From Membranipora membranacea (taxonomy: Eukaryota > Bryozoa > Gymnolaemata > Cheilostomatida > Membraniporidae), in NCBI GenBank assembly GCA_914767715.1, contig OU612067.1:13893001-13957000 (forward strand): a DNA stretch of 64,000 nt, read 5' to 3'. Made by a program: the position numbers and the translations under genes. Position 1 is the stretch's first letter. The number at the start of each line of letters is the position of its first letter. The notes below the pieces were generated by a model, which was not told the DNA's origin, searched no databases, and saw nothing but the letters and a program-made list of their open reading frames with translations. This document shows positions 12,201 through 39,216 of this stretch, piece after piece.

Positions 12201-13697
12201 TTGGGATGGAGTGAGTATTAGGTGTGATCACACAACATAAGGGATCACATTTGATTTCACAAGGTAGCCGAAACTCTTGTGGCCGAAAACAGACTACTAT
12301 GAGGTTCTAAAACACAGATCATTCATGATACAATCTAAACTTACCGATACACAGGCTGGAAGGTACAACCCATTGTCCATCAGGTCCACAGTACAAATAA
12401 CCATCAGTAGAGCCATTACTTAGAGTGTATCCATCAAAACATGTGAAGTTTGTCCCCTGGGTGTACCAACTGCAATAAAAATAAAAATCGACTGGCAATT
12501 TGACTGTCCTGAAGGACAACCAACTAAACCCTCTAGCACTTAGTGAGATTGATTGAGATGATTACCTCAACTTGAGTAAAAAACAGTTCAAGGACTCAAG
12601 ACGGGATTCCCATAGAGGACAACTAACACTGACAACTGTTCAACTTACAGTAACATTTAAAGATTAGACTATAAGACTAATTGTGTGATTTTTAGATTTT
12701 CAAGACAAGAAATACTGACTAAAATACAAAGAATGTCCAATCTGACATTAAGATTACCAATGACTTTATCATATACCACACAGATATGGTGTATGTGTGT
12801 CAACAGGAGTTAATGTGCCTGGGATAGATGGATAGGCTATGTGCTAACCCATCAGAGAGGTCCGAATTCAGACAATTTATTTTTTTTGCACCTCACCATG
12901 CTACCCCACAACCCTAGACTGGGTAGGCTGTCAGGATGCCAAACACCCAAATCTGATCACAACACCCTCCCATGGCAGAGACAGTGTCTCAACAATCCTG
13001 TATCAAAAATATGTGTCAAGTACTCACTGATCTATATCGATATTGTTGCTGTAGTATTCAGTAGCATAGTAAGAATATGATAGTTGACGCTGGTAACTAC
13101 GTCTGTGATATCCATAGCGTAGTTTATATTTAGTAGTTGATCTTGTGGCGCTTACTGTTTTATAACCTCGGTAGCTGGTGCTAGCAAAGTCGATTGATGG
13201 CGCTGATTCACACTCAACACCTAATTGAGAATGTAAATTAATAAACAATAGGATATGTTTTAATCTTAGTATTCATCAAATATATTACGAGTTCTGAAGC
13301 TATATACTACAGCACTGTTCATGTTTCGTGCCAGCAAACCCTGTTGAAAATGAAAGGCGCGGCATACTCAAAGATACATTTTAGTGTCTCTCAGATGCCT
13401 CTATACTACAGGTCACTGACTAAGCTTTGATTTATGACATCAAGTTTTTCTCTCCAACTTTATATAAACGTACATACTTGGTCTACTCACGGACACAGGT
13501 GACCTGAAGTGGGCTCCACATATTGTAACCAAGTGCAGTAAGACAGGCTATAGAGTTGTTCCCTCTTGTTGCGTAGCCATCAAAAGAGTCACATGTATAT
13601 GTAGCTATAGTGAGAAGCCCTGATTCAGTACTCACATTAGCCAGGGATACAGTAGAGTGGGACACAGAAGGAGGGTTCCCACAAGCATAACTAGTAA
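6014..13697 (-). CDS. Sushi-array, mucin-stalk, single-pass membrane protein (3' exons of the mosaic locus, or a separate gene)
   Basis: Twelve exons join in frame: 13491-13697, 13028-13220, 12345-12469, 11991-12185, 11559-11732, 10311-10499, 9498-9668, 9119-9298, 8678-8851, 8171-8344, 6439-7678, 6014-6254. They give 1087 residues ending in a stop. The first ten exons encode nine sushi (CCP) modules with the usual Cys, Gly-Tyr, Trp and Pro positions; one module is split over two exons. Then come a 412-residue Ser/Thr/Pro-rich stalk, a transmembrane segment (VIACVVVVAVVLLLSTLVIY) and a tail of about 85 residues. This is a type I surface protein; sushi arrays usually bind proteins or glycans. 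Nearly all junctions are phase 1. No signal-peptide exon was found upstream, and the first exon opens in the phase left by the last CUB exon of the protease gene at 16872. A separate gene with an unseen first exon is the alternative. Confidence 0.82.
6439..7678 (-). CDS. Mucin-like stalk and transmembrane exon
   Basis: A single 1240-base exon codes for a low-complexity Ser/Thr/Pro-rich region dense in potential O-glycosylation sites, with only one Cys pair in the middle (CLKPCK). It ends with a hydrophobic helix and a basic stop-transfer sequence (LRKLNTR). The frame would run on to a TAA at 6420, but a phase-2 donor (ACACG|GTATGA) at 6439 joins correctly to the tail exon. Reading through would give a tail of only about 12 residues, so intron retention could yield a short-tail form. 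Confidence 0.8.
9838..10330. repeat. AT-rich degenerate tandem repeats (tatgacatac-like)
   Basis: The words actatgacata, ctatgacaat and acatacaata recur through this intron. The series runs up to and includes the donor side of the sushi exon at 10311, so the last codons of that exon border repeat-like sequence. No gene is seen inside the intron. Confidence 0.5.
11290..11532 (-). mobile_element. tRNA-derived SINE
   Basis: On the minus strand the element opens with a tRNA-like head: A box around 11510-11526 (ttagcctagtggtttgc) and B box at 11472-11482 (ggttcaattcc). An unrelated body extends to about 11290. It sits in an intron of the sushi array. The head does not fold as a complete tRNA by eye, hence SINE rather than tRNA gene. 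Confidence 0.7.
13028..13220 (-). CDS. Divergent Tyr-rich first half of sushi module 2
   Basis: This exon begins with a normal sushi cysteine (VECESAP) but then becomes rich in Tyr, Arg and Ser and lacks the usual GY-x-C ending of a first half. The second half (12345-12469: FTCFDGYTLSNGS, then CGPDGQW) is ordinary. Splicing phases (1 in, 2 out, 2 in, 1 out) hold the two halves together, so the module is real but diverged. Confidence 0.65.
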
Positions 13698-16337
13698 CTG
13701 TAAACATGAAGGGAACACAGTCAATATAGCAGATCTTTTGGGAATGTGCGACATAATTTATAGCCTGAACCTGGACATGTTAAACATTGGATCAGTCTTC
13801 TGTCAAGGTTCTGCATCAACCAAACTTACCAATATTGATCGGCATTTATTTCATCCTGCGAATATAGGACAGGATATAAATGAGACTATCTCTCAACAGT
13901 TATCATTCATCATTTATGCAACCTGTACTGTGTATTACATATAAAACATGGCTGTGGCTCAGAGGAAAATTGCAGGGGAGGCATTGCAAATCAATGATGG
14001 TACAAAGTAACTTCAGGTTGGGTACTGTTCGAAATTATAAAATTACACACTGTAACATTGCAATAAAGCAACTAGAAGCCCTTTCATTTCAAAACACTGA
14101 ATTAAATTCAAATCATATTGAAATTCTTCCTCTAATGCCCAACGCTCACATATTCTGATGAATTAATTTGGACTGACCCAATTTTAAGTTAATTTTTTCC
14201 TGTTATATCTTGCTGAATCAAGAGTTGGAATGCAAATATACCATTCCAGCTGACAACAGTTTATTCATTGAATATAGGTTCAATCATAAAACAGTACAGA
14301 TTGCTACCAGTAAAATACTGGCAACTTTCAGTAGACTGACCTGTGTTGAGCATGAAAATCAGAAGCACTCCGATACGCACCAACAGATACGCTATAATGT
14401 TCATGATTAATTAGTTCAGATCTGCTAGAACTTAAAAGTTCAATTCCTTTGTAATGAACACATGTGATATAATATCCGTACATATGACACCCTCACAGGA
14501 CAATCTATAAACTCTAACTGCATGTTCTTACTTCTTACATATGATGTAAGATTGAGTTTTTTTTGGCACAGGCAACTGTGGCCAAAACATGATTTCCCGA
14601 CAGGTCATGTTATGACAACTTATATCATCATCATTAACTACTATTAAACGCATTAACAATCGGTTTTAGGCTTGTATATGGCACACAGAGGGCTCTTGCA
14701 ATAAACAAAGGATCTGCTGGGACAGCAGTTTCTTTTCCTGTACGGGAAAAAATTGGCAATGTGTTGTAGATTGAAGGTACGGTTACTTTGAGTCACAGCT
14801 AATGATTATATAAGATATAGAACTTTCCAATTTCCATGTCAAATGAATGGTAGGAGCTCATTAATGGTAATATCGCAGACATATTAAAAAAAGTAGACAG
14901 GACACCATATGGTGAAGTTTCGCTATTGAATTGTATAGTAGCAATGGGGATATAATTCATATGCAGATTAATATGCTCCTTAGTCAATGGTAATTTTCAA
15001 GCTCAAAATCCAATCGCAATCGATCGAGTTAAAAAATAGATTGTGGACAGCAAATCAATGATAACATCATTCTGAGTACACAATTCGATTGCCAACAATT
15101 TACCCACAATTGAATGCTCCTATGCTACAATGCTTCATTTCGTGCCCTGTCGAGGTTTAATATTAAGTTTAATTTAATATGGTTAAAAGTAATACGTCAT
15201 GTTTACTTGGAAATATCATCTCATAAGATTGAGGGCGATAAAGGAGTTATCTTCACTTATTGTGTGAGGAGATAACTCTGAATAAACATGGTTTTCCCAT
15301 AATAATATCTACTTTCCATCAGGGAGTTTCCATTCAATCAAACTTGGTGGTTCATGACTATGTTGGTCCAACTCATAAAGTTGCAGCATACAGATCCAAT
15401 CTTTTGAGGTCAACCCTTTTGTGAATATGGAGAAGAGCTGGCCTGGAGATTTCCAGACGTCCATTTTTCTTCTTTCCGATGTATATCATAGTCAATATAT
15501 TTTTGGTAAGGGGTATTTCAGCTGTGGTCAGTGAGGACCTATGCCAGATAGGCACTCAATCAGGTACTCATGAACCAAAAACCTAACTGTCAATTGAGAG
15601 TATTTTTATTGTTGTCGCTGTCAATCTAAGCGAGTAAATATGAGCTAGATTTAAGCTAATTTTGGGGCGATTTTGGTGTTATTTGTTCTCCATCTTCATA
15701 TTAGCAGAAACACTTCAAGTCTGCTTTGTTCATCAAGTTCTATAAGTTTTTATTTCATTCAATTTTGTTCTATATAGACATAAGTATTCAAAGTGAGTAC
15801 TTTCCTCATCATTGAACACTTGAAAGTCCGGATATATTCCTTGTATCACTGTATCATCTGCTATCGCAGTGATAATATAAAGATATGGCCAGACCGATGA
15901 GCAATATGACTAGCATATGCCACAAATCAAGATGTACATTCATTTTATCACATGTAATGATAAGGCAAACCATAAAGAACTAAAATATAAATTTTACAAA
16001 TATGTGTCAGAGCCTGTTACTTTTACAACCTTACAATTGATAAGTATGAAATGATATCGATAGACTGCCAATAAAAGTGTTTGTAAAAAAATAGAGAAAG
16101 GAAGTTCACCAACAAATGCATCTTAATAAAGGGTAACCTCAACACTCAACAGTACACATGTGATATCATGCCATTAAGCAGCACACAGTTTTATACGCTC
16201 TACCAGAGATGAAAAAATTGCACATAGGTTATTCATCATGACAAGGAAATCATGGCAAACAAATATGATACTTTTCCATCTTTAGACCTCTTGTCAGAGT
16301 TTGTAAGTCATACACACTTGCACAATCGATCGCCTCA
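13698..16337. other. Spacer between the secreted terminal exon and the sushi array
   Basis: I searched the minus strand here for a signal-peptide exon with a phase-1 donor for the sushi array and found none convincing. A hairpin with arms ggagttatc and gataactc lies at 15243-15278. A minus-strand AATAAA (15749-15754) could polyadenylate the short, secreted transcript that stops at 16338. Confidence 0.5.
15749..15754 (-). terminator. Candidate poly(A) signal for the secreted protease transcript
   Basis: This minus-strand AATAAA lies about 580 bases downstream of the TAA at 16338-16340, before the sushi array begins. Its position would let the protease end as an independent secreted product. 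A closer variant signal cannot be excluded. Confidence 0.35.
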
Positions 16338-29879
<13,542 letters not shown>

Positions 29880-31890
29880 GTTGGAGAGTGATCAATCTGT
29901 TCGATCTGCTAGGAAGTGGGAGCCACCATGCGCATAGATGGGCATTCACTGAGTATGTGATCGGAACCACCTAAATCATCGCAATGATACGTTGCCTAAT
30001 TACTGTTTGGAAACACATTGAAGTGAAAGCAAGCAGGCAACTATTCCCCTATAAGTAAAGGAGGAGTATTTATGACTTCAATTGTTGAAATTTAATTGTC
30101 GACATTTCTGATCTGTTGTAATTGATGGTTAGCTAACCTGAGATTACCTTGTGTATTATTTTCAAGGTTGAACCCTGGGACATGTCATTGAATGTCTATT
30201 TGCATGACAAGATGATCATCCTATTCCAAATTACAGCTTAGTGCATTTTGATACTTTTACTGGCAAAGCCCACAATCAGCAATCAATTTACTAGTGTGCC
30301 TGATTGGTCCACTATCTATCTGTCCCTGTAACCTTTTGTAATGCCGTATCTCGGACAGAAAATCGGATTCTCCCCGACCCCCTGCAACAAAAAACTGACA
30401 ATATAATGACAATTAATGTTCATAAGAGGAAGCTCAATCAATGAATAAAGCACAAAATCTATAAATCAATATTCATGCAATCACTTTTTGGATGCGCTAA
30501 TCAACATGTCTACAATCTAAAACAAATATAGAAGAATATTATCCACTGCTGCACAAAAGTAACAAAAGTTGGTGGGCGCATTTCTCGTTCACAAAATGAA
30601 GTTCTTATGAGAATGTAAAAAAGGTGCCGGCACTCAACTGGACTCATCAAACAAGTCATTGATCAGACATGAAGCTGAAAACTTTGCCAAAAATTCTTGA
30701 TTTGAAATAAGATTGATTGAAAAGTTACCACTTAGCATCGGACAAGCATAGACTGAACTTATCTACAGTTTAGATGGACTAATTTGAGTAGAAACCAGAG
30801 ATTTCTTTTTATGTCTGTTTCAGAGGTTCGAAATCGGTCACGATCGCTAGATTAACATCGGCGCTAATACTAACCATCAGTGCCTCATTGGGATCCGCTC
30901 ACGACATGATTTTGACTAGACAATATCAAAATTTTACACAAAATATTACCGTTAATAATACATCAGAAACCTGTTATTCTATATTTTTCATATTTGAATA
31001 TTGCAAGGTTATTGGATTGCTTGGAACTAATCTCAAATATAATATTGGTTAAGTCCTTAGTATTTCACTATTTTGACCCTAAATTAGCACTTAAACTAGG
31101 CCTTTATACTGCTCTCGATTTAAGCCGGTTGAAATGCTTTCAAATAACACCCACAAATATCATAAATTCTTAAAAGTTGAGGGGAAACGCCAAATCTTGA
31201 CTGCACAATCGATAAGTGCTGTGTTTGTTTCAAGTATTGTTGTTTGCGAATTGGTCAATTTGATGCACATTTGTTTTTCCGGCAATTAGGTATTTGACCA
31301 TCATGCAGGAACTCGATCCTCTAAGGGCATATCCTGTTTGTTTCCTAGGTGGAATGAATGAGGGAATATAAGTCCTATTGAGTTAGACAAAAGCATCAAT
31401 AAGAGCCTTACTTCAAATTGTTAATAGTTCCATCAATGACTGTATTTTGATTCCATTGATCATGTATATAGTCACGACACTAATGTGTAAAATTAAATCA
31501 ATAATCAGTCGCTGAGGAAAGGAGTTTTGTAATTCTACAACCTGAAGTATCTTTCAAAAGTGGTGCCTCAGAATCAAGCTCAAAATGTGTGATTTAAAGG
31601 CTTCATATCCATGATTAAGTATTGGCATCCAAAGAGCCAGCTAACTGCCTCACTGAAAGGACAGGAAAACTTGGGAAGCAGACTTCTTCTTTGTATAACC
31701 TCCATTTATCCTACACATTACAGTGTGACTCTAAGGCTATACAAAAAAACATAAATTACAACTTCATTGATTTTGCATTAAATTTATAATCAATATTTAA
31801 GCTCCCCATCTCACCATATTCTATAAATGTTTGTCTGATGCCTGCTGACTGCCAGATAATTATCTAGAGCTCAGGAATTATAGCACAAAA
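29880..31890. other. Divergent intergenic region between protease and channel genes
   Basis: The protease (minus) and the DEG/ENaC gene (plus) start about 2 kb apart and point away from each other. No TATA box is obvious at either start. From about 30455 the sequence is the left end of the tandem duplication; its partner begins near 46062. Confidence 0.6.
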
Positions 31891-34800
31891 ATGTTGTCTG
31901 TAGCAAAAGAGACCCGAGAAGATTGGGTAGACTTCACCCAGGATGTAACCCTGCACGGAGTACGATATGTGTACCACAAAGAAATCAACATCATCCGCAG
32001 GTAAACTAAAACATAGTAATTTTTTAAATTTTATGAGAGGAAAAGAAGTGTTTCAAAATTGTAACAGGGAACAATATATCCACAATGGTAGCGTAATGCC
32101 ATGCAACACACGTTGCATCCAAAGAGACCTCTGAGCTCGGAAATGATATGGTTATAGGTGCCCTGGCACTTTCCGGCAAACTAGCAACCTTTTGAATAAC
32201 AAAAAATGGGAATATATATCCGCATGGTATGACGTTGGTTAATGCGACACTGATCCCATCTAGAGACACTTATGAGGTGGCGAACTGGTAGAGATATTAG
32301 TAAGGGTAGCCTCACTTTGATTTTAGAGTGGTGTGGATGGTTCTGATTGTTGCATCAATTGTGGTATTCGGACTCACTGCAAGGGGCTTCATGACGGCGT
32401 ATGGCAGAAATAGCGTTGATACTAAGATCAGCTATAAAAGAGCTAAAGACATTCAAGTGAGTTGAAAAGAAATTCTGAGCATCTAACACTATTAGACAAA
32501 GAACCTCAAACCTAAGGTCTGCTAAGGCTTGTGTCTGTTTTTATCGAATGCAATTGATGACACACCAAATACTGTTTCAATTATTGTTAGAGAAATTAAA
32601 ATTTATTCCACTAAATGCTATTCGCAGACCTAATCATTTTGGTCATAGAACTGTACACAACTTGATGGTATTTACCCTTATTTTGAAGTTCACTTGACCC
32701 TCCCACAATAGCTGTATGGAATTATGTCCTCAATTTTGAGTTGTCATTCTCAGGTGGATGGACGATGTAGATCTTTCATTCAGAATTTCAGTGCACTTTG
32801 GATCTGAACTTTGTTTTAAAAAAAAAGGAATATCAGCTGATAATCTCACAAAATAAGAGAAGCTCCCAAAAATCAGGGTTGTCTCTACTTGTTTATCTTT
32901 GTCACAAAAACATCGGGTTCTAAATCCATGATTACAAGCAGGATAAGTTCATTATCATTAGATGATCAGAACTGGTCTGATACTATTGACCAAAGTCTGC
33001 AGCTGAAATGAGAACCTTATATATTTTGTAAAACTCTTACTATACCAGGTTTTCACCTTCTCTTCATAAAATATTCTTAATTTATAATCCCAAAAAGAGA
33101 CTGATGGATTCATGCAAATTCAACCTTCACATTATATGTTTATATAAACCTTTAACTGCTGATTATGTAATTGAGCATTCGAATAGTGTATAAAAGTTCT
33201 TGTTATATTGTGCTTGTACAGTACAGTCAAATCAATATTCAACTTTTTATAACATACTTGAGAAGGCTCTCTAAACCAATCAATAAATCTAGTCAGAAGA
33301 GTCTGATTAAGCGGATTTAAAATACCTTGTGATTTGGTAGAAAGGAGCAACATCCTGTGCTTTAGTGAAAATGTATTTGGAATAATTATAAAGTCTGAAT
33401 TGAGTAAAGTACATTGTATCCTATTTCTTTACAGTTTCCAACAATAACAATATGCAACAGAAATTTATGGATGTCTGATGCAATAGAAAATGCAGCAGAG
33501 ATGTTTGGTGACGTTTATTATAATGTGCTGTATGATATTTTTGATACATCACCAACATATGAACAACAGTAGGTACCATAATGGTTTGTCTGTACCCTTG
33601 TGGAAAAACATTCAGATCCATTGTATGAAACTTTTATTTCAATTGGAGCCCTTGTCGATTTTATTGAAGTATTGGATGGAGAAGAAGGCGCAGTAAGGTT
33701 ATTGTGGACTAATGTGTTTGATTAGGGGACTTCTGTCGCGTTGATCGATTTTAATGAGAGATAGTCCTTTCACAATAACCTATTATGCCTTCTTAGTTGC
33801 TAACTGAGTGCCATTATAAATGAAGTGGGATGGTCCTTTCTCTCTGCAAGAATCGCAATTTATCCTGAAATATTCTACCTATATATCTAGTTATTCAATG
33901 ATTTCTCGAAAATCTCTGCAGATTTTACAACAAGAGTGATCCAGAGTTGGAATTTCTCAATGCATTCACTGAAGGAGATGTAGAGCAGTGGTTTAGCGAT
34001 GCTGCCCCTTCTCTAAAGAGCACCTTTTTTGCCTGTATGTTAGTCGGCAAAGACACAGACTGCTCCAGCATATTCGAAAGAGTCAGAGTTCCAGGTGGAG
34101 GTAAATATGTGTTGGAAGTAGGTTTTGAAGGTAAAAGTCAATTAACTATTAAAAACCCTTTGATCAAAAAAAATTAAAAACATTTGAATCTTGTTGGGGA
34201 TGCCAATTGTTTTGTTAAATACACAAAATCATTTTTTTGATTTATTATCTTTCAGCTGGTGTGATTTTGTTTGAAGCACTCAGTTACGATCATGCGATAA
34301 ATTGACTCAACACAAACTAGTGAAGTCACTGACAAAACTGAATGAAACTCCGACAAATTCTGATATCATAGAACTAATTCTTACTAATTAGCGCAGTGGC
34401 ATGTGTTAAGTTTCTCTTTGTATTTACAATCTGAACAAAACTCATGACACAAAACTTTTTATTTTATTTTGTTGGTAAAACAGGATATGATTTTAAAACA
34501 AGCACCGTACAAAATTAGTAGCTTTTCAATACCTATACTCTGAGAATAAGTTTGTATGATCATGTTTATACCGTCACTATTCCAATTTATACAATAATTA
34601 TGCACAACTTACTGCATAAATTGGTCAGTGAATTATTGTACAAAGTGGATTAATGAAGGTATAAACATGATCATAAAAATTTGTGCTCGGTGTATAATCA
34701 TTGTATAGGAATTGATTGCGCAGTGAGATTTCAATCAGGTGTTCAGCTCTCCCTGAATAAGACGAAATAGAAGTTAATGTCTGATTATAGAAGAAAGGGT

Positions 34801-37800
34801 TTTCTTCACTCATGCAATGAGAGGACAACTTATAATTTGGGTCTCTTTTAGTGTCAACCGTTGGTAACTGCCGATTTTTTTTCAGGGTACTGCTTCCAGT
34901 TTAATTCTGATGGTAACTGGTCCTCTTCTACGCCAGGAAAAGCTGGAGGTCTACGACTGCATCTCAGTGTTCACACCGACAAATACTCGATTGGCCCAAA
35001 TTCATATTCTGAGGGATTTGCAGTAAGTTGCAATCGTAATTACATACAACATTAAACCCCGCTGATGGCAGAGATAGTTTAATGTTTTACGGATAAAATT
35101 TTCTAATAAACATTGGTGATCAACTTTGTTTCTTATAAAACCTTATGCTTATATTTATTATTTCTTTCTGATTAATCCCGTGACAAAACACTTTTTGACC
35201 TCGGTCATACCTTTTGGTTAAAATTTTTATTTATTTTTTCCCGGTTCATCGCACAAAGATTATCGAATTATATAGCCTACTCTGCCAACGAAATTGAAAT
35301 GTAAGAAATAGACACAAAAATCTTTGACAGCATAATCCATTAGCAAGCTGATAAACATATATGTTCAAGATATTGGAAAAAATTGTAGATAATGTTCCAT
35401 GAGCCACATGAAGTTCCACTGTTTGATCTGAGTACTGGAGTTATGCCAGGTGTTGAGTCCTCTATCCTTCTACACAAAGACGTGGTGAGCTAATGTATAT
35501 ACAACTTTCTACTCTTTTAATGAAATAGTTGATCAATCGACTTATCATTTTTATAATTAACTTCTGCATCGGGAACATTACCAATACCATCACTAATGGT
35601 GACAAGGTGTATCAAAATAATTTAGCAATTACCTGCCTGCTGGAACTAGATCACAAGTCAAGTGCTATGCACCATATTGGTCTAATACATCTTTATTGAG
35701 TTTTGCTAATAAAGGTACAAGGAAATATTCTTTAGATCATTCGCTTGTCTGCTCCTTAGAGATAGCTGAAACCGAAAACCCATCATGATTTTTGAACCTT
35801 GTCCAGCACCAACTGTGAGTTATACTAAGTTTTTCTTTTATTGCTGTATCTAAATGTTTTTCAGAACATTCGCTTGCCCCCTCCTGCTGAAGACTCGACA
35901 TGTTTCGATTCTGAGAAAAAACCGAATCCTCTCCTCTTCTATACAGCAAACTATTCATTCTCCGGCTGTATGATTGAGTGTGAGACCAGCTATATCATCA
36001 ACAAATGTGGCTGCAGAGACCTTCTCCAACCAGGTTTTTATCATATAATTCATATTTACCTTGATAACTTATTTATGACCATCAATCCTTAAATTGAACT
36101 GCCCTCCTTGATAACAATGCTTTTGACAAGTTCACCTGATGCATCACGATATTTGTTTTATGTATGGTCTTATGTGTCATTCATGACTTGATTAGCAAAA
36201 AAAATTATTTAGCTACCAGGAACATACATGTATAACATATATATATGTTGGTAGTTCACCAGTAGGGTATATCAATAATTAGCTACCAGGAACATGTATG
36301 ATTGTGTGTCAGGGGGCAGTTGGATGGGGACAAAAGATTGGAGAGGTCTTTTTATTTCCAGTAGTACCTCTTTGGTCATACACATAACACTAGCTCGACA
36401 TAACAAAATTGTTGATCTATTTGCTATTTTCTTGCTGTAGACCTCAATGATACTCGTATTTGCAAGATGCCAGAGATGATGTTCTGCTCGGCTCCAGAAT
36501 TGAGTAAGTCACATTATTGTCATAAATTGGCAGTCAGCCAATCTAAAGTCTTCACCATCAATAACAGTGGGTTGTCACTTATCCAATTTAGTAATTTTGG
36601 GATTTATGGTCTTTTCCTACATCCAGGTGAAGTTGCTTACCTCTCATTGATTGACATGCAATCGCAATCAATCACCACCAGTAACAGCTACTTGACACGA
36701 AAATCTTTTTTGAGTGTTTTCCACAGCCACCTCAATGCAATGACTCTAGTAAAAAGGATGGGGAGAGGTTAGTTCCTTTAAAGCTTTGCTGACATCTTAA
36801 GTTCATGTCAGAATTATTATAAAGTATCATCACTTTCATTCTCCTTCCTTTACAGAGAGATTTAAGTACGCAGGCGATGGGCTACAGGCTTGTGACTGTC
36901 CAGAACCATGTAAAAACTCAGAATTCCTCCCCAAGGTCTCACATTACAGGTACCCTAACTTCAATTATATGGCTCTTATGGCAGGAACGCTGAATGAAGG
37001 AGGTAGGTATATTTTTCAGTATATATATTGTGGTAAAGCAGTTTATTTGTTGAGGTAGCCTTTATATTGAGCGTTGGCCTGAAAGGTCATTTGTGATGCA
37101 TGTGGAAATTGTCAAACTGATTAATTAACAGGTCTACAATGCAGGCCCTGAAAGTTTAATCACAGAGTAAGGAAACATATGATAATAATTCATTTTGCAT
37201 TTGAGGTCTACCTAAAGACCAATCCATGTTTTCAGTCTCAGTCTCAAATTTATAGACAGGACAATATACAGAGAATTTCCTTAGATTTAATGCCCAAAGT
37301 CTATCAATAATCACGCATTGTTCAATTTTATGATACACATGATGGCATCTTGCTGTACACGATTTAAGTAGTATAAACAAGATTTTTTAATTTTTTGCAG
37401 CTAATTGGACTGATTATGTCAGAAGGAATGAGCTGATGGTGCATATTTACTTTGGGAAGATGTCGTATCAAATTCTTGAGGAGGTTCCTGCCTACACATT
37501 CATCACTATGATTGGTAAGATTCTATTGCACTATACAACGCAAGTTAAATGGATGCTAGAAACAGAAACAACTGCACACTTTGCGGCATGGTCTCCCATG
37601 CACCACCCACGCAATAATTCAGCTCTTTTGCCAGCCTAAGCGCGCATGTTTCAAACCTGTTGATCCTATATAGCAAAACCGAGCTATCGAGTATATATAT
37701 ATGAGGGTATATAAAATATTGGGTGCCAGAGGCATCTCGGGATAAATAACTCATTTGTCGTTCGTTATCTCTGATGACCTGCAGCTGTAGGGCTATATTC

Positions 37801-38083
37801 CCATCTAAATATAAATTGTAATAAATGCATGCTAATTCTGTTTGAGAGATATTAGTACACATCTGTAAAAGATGATGTTGTTTTGTTTGCAGCAAATGTG
37901 GGCGGTACTTTGGGATTTTGCATCGGAGCAAGTTTGCTCACTTTGTGTGAGTTTGTGGAGTTCTCTATCCTTGTACTCATCAAATTCATCCGAGGGAGGA
38001 GAGGTGTCAAGCAACAGTCTTCATCAACTTTAAAAGTAGCTCCATTTCCATCTCCTGACGACAATATATTCTCTATCAAATGA
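31891..38083 (+). CDS. DEG/ENaC (ASIC-like) cation channel subunit
   Basis: Eleven exons join in frame: 31891-32000, 32327-32456, 33435-33568, 33922-34100, 34886-35022, 35389-35484, 35865-36033, 36441-36503, 36856-37002, 37401-37514, 37893-38083, giving 489 residues. Family marks in order: N-terminal His-Gly gating motif (LHG, 21-23), TM1 (about 38-58), FPTITICN (81-88) at the start of the extracellular loop, a Cys-rich loop with IRLPPP and GCMIECETSYIINKCGC, then TM2 with the G-x-S selectivity filter GAS (438-440) inside GGTLGFCIGASLLTLCEFVEF-like sequence. Such proteins form trimeric Na+-permeable channels gated by acid, peptides or force; the gate here cannot be told from sequence. The short C-terminus and 489-residue length fit the family. 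It is complete and probably functional. Confidence 0.92.
34515..34712. mobile_element. Palindromic MITE-like element in channel intron 4
   Basis: The centre near 34615 is flanked by imperfect inverted arms of about 85 bases; the best part is atgatcatgtttatacc (34557-34573) with its reverse complement at 34656-34674. The same palindrome is in the second channel copy (about 55640-55790), so it was inserted before the duplication. Confidence 0.65.
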
Positions 38084-39126
38084 GAATGACGCACTTTTAA
38101 CATGTTAAAGAAGTGTTAAGTGAAACTGTGAACTAATATCAGCAAAATATCAGCTGTACGTTTTAGTACAGTGCAGCAGAAACCAAGATCCTTCTAAAGT
38201 AAGAATCTCAAATTTGTTTTCATAATGTTAACATTGACGACTTTTTTTTGCAAAAATCTCGTTTTTAGATTTGTCAAATTTATCATCAGCAATTTTACAG
38301 CACTTTTTCACTTTAGCAACAAATTTTGCAATAATGGTAGTCGGTGTGAGTTAGCATACAAAAGCGATTTCTATGTATCCTTAATGGCATGTTAGAGTAA
38401 CTTTTTAGGCTATACAAGCTTCTACCCATTTTGATCATCTTTGATTGTAACGAAGGTTATTATGGTCATGAATAAACCAAAAAATGAAGGATGGTCATCA
38501 TAGTTACTGCCAATCCTGCAAATGTTTGTATGTGTAGGTGATATATATATTGGTTAGCATCACTGACACTTTCAAAGAGGGCAACTTGAGCAGAAAAGGT
38601 ATGATATATGTATTTGAGTGATCTTAACCATCTTTGTTAATCAAGAAAGGAGAACAAAAGACAAGAAGAAATCGATTACATACGCGAATGAAATTTAATA
38701 GAAATCACTAGAATCACAGACAGTAGAACGGATTGTGTATAAGTCAAATCTTAAGCTGCCATACTGTTTTTATACTACGCTCAACTCCCATACTTCTGTC
38801 CTTCTGTATTTATTTACATTCATTGCACGTACAAAATCTGCAAAAAATACTTTCATTAACTGTGAAAATGACTCTGACTTTTGGCCATTTCGCCAATGGC
38901 AACTTATTGTCCATCAAATAAAAAAATGTATTAAATAAATCAGTTAAAAATTTACAAAGAAAACCGCGGCCTTAGGATTCGCGTTTGATGACCTCCCTGT
39001 CAATAGCACTCCAAGGTTGTGTTTTCTTCTGTCTAGACTTACATAAAACAATTAGCAATCACTCAATTTTCACATAATTTACACATTGCAGTGGATACCC
39101 TTGTCAGGTGATTGAACTTGCCTCTC
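38084..39126. other. Channel 3' UTR and promoter region of the next gene
   Basis: A plus-strand AATAAA at 38471-38476 is kept in the second copy (62010-62015) and is a plausible channel poly(A) signal. The interval 38968-39042 contains a conserved stretch (cttaggattcgcgtttgatg) that is present once here but twice in the second copy. Confidence 0.5.
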
Positions 39127-39133
39127 TATAAAA
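39127..39133 (+). promoter_or_regulatory. TATA box of the secreted-protein gene
   Basis: TATAAAA lies 90 bases upstream of the ATG at 39217. The same box with the same spacing (62633-62639, 91 bases to ATG) is conserved in the second copy. This supports the ATG at 39217 rather than the longer open frame that begins at 39112 upstream of the box. Confidence 0.65.
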
Positions 39134-39216
39134 TTCAAAATCTGAATCAATCAATCAAAAATGAGGCCCAAGGCATTCATTTCATATCCGCTTCATTCAG
39201 AAACCACTCTAGCATC

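Noticed and set aside
39112-39216. Longer start (ATG at 39112) for the secreted-protein gene
   Set aside because: The ATG at 39112 lies upstream of the conserved TATA box, and a signal peptide begins exactly at 39217 as in the second copy.
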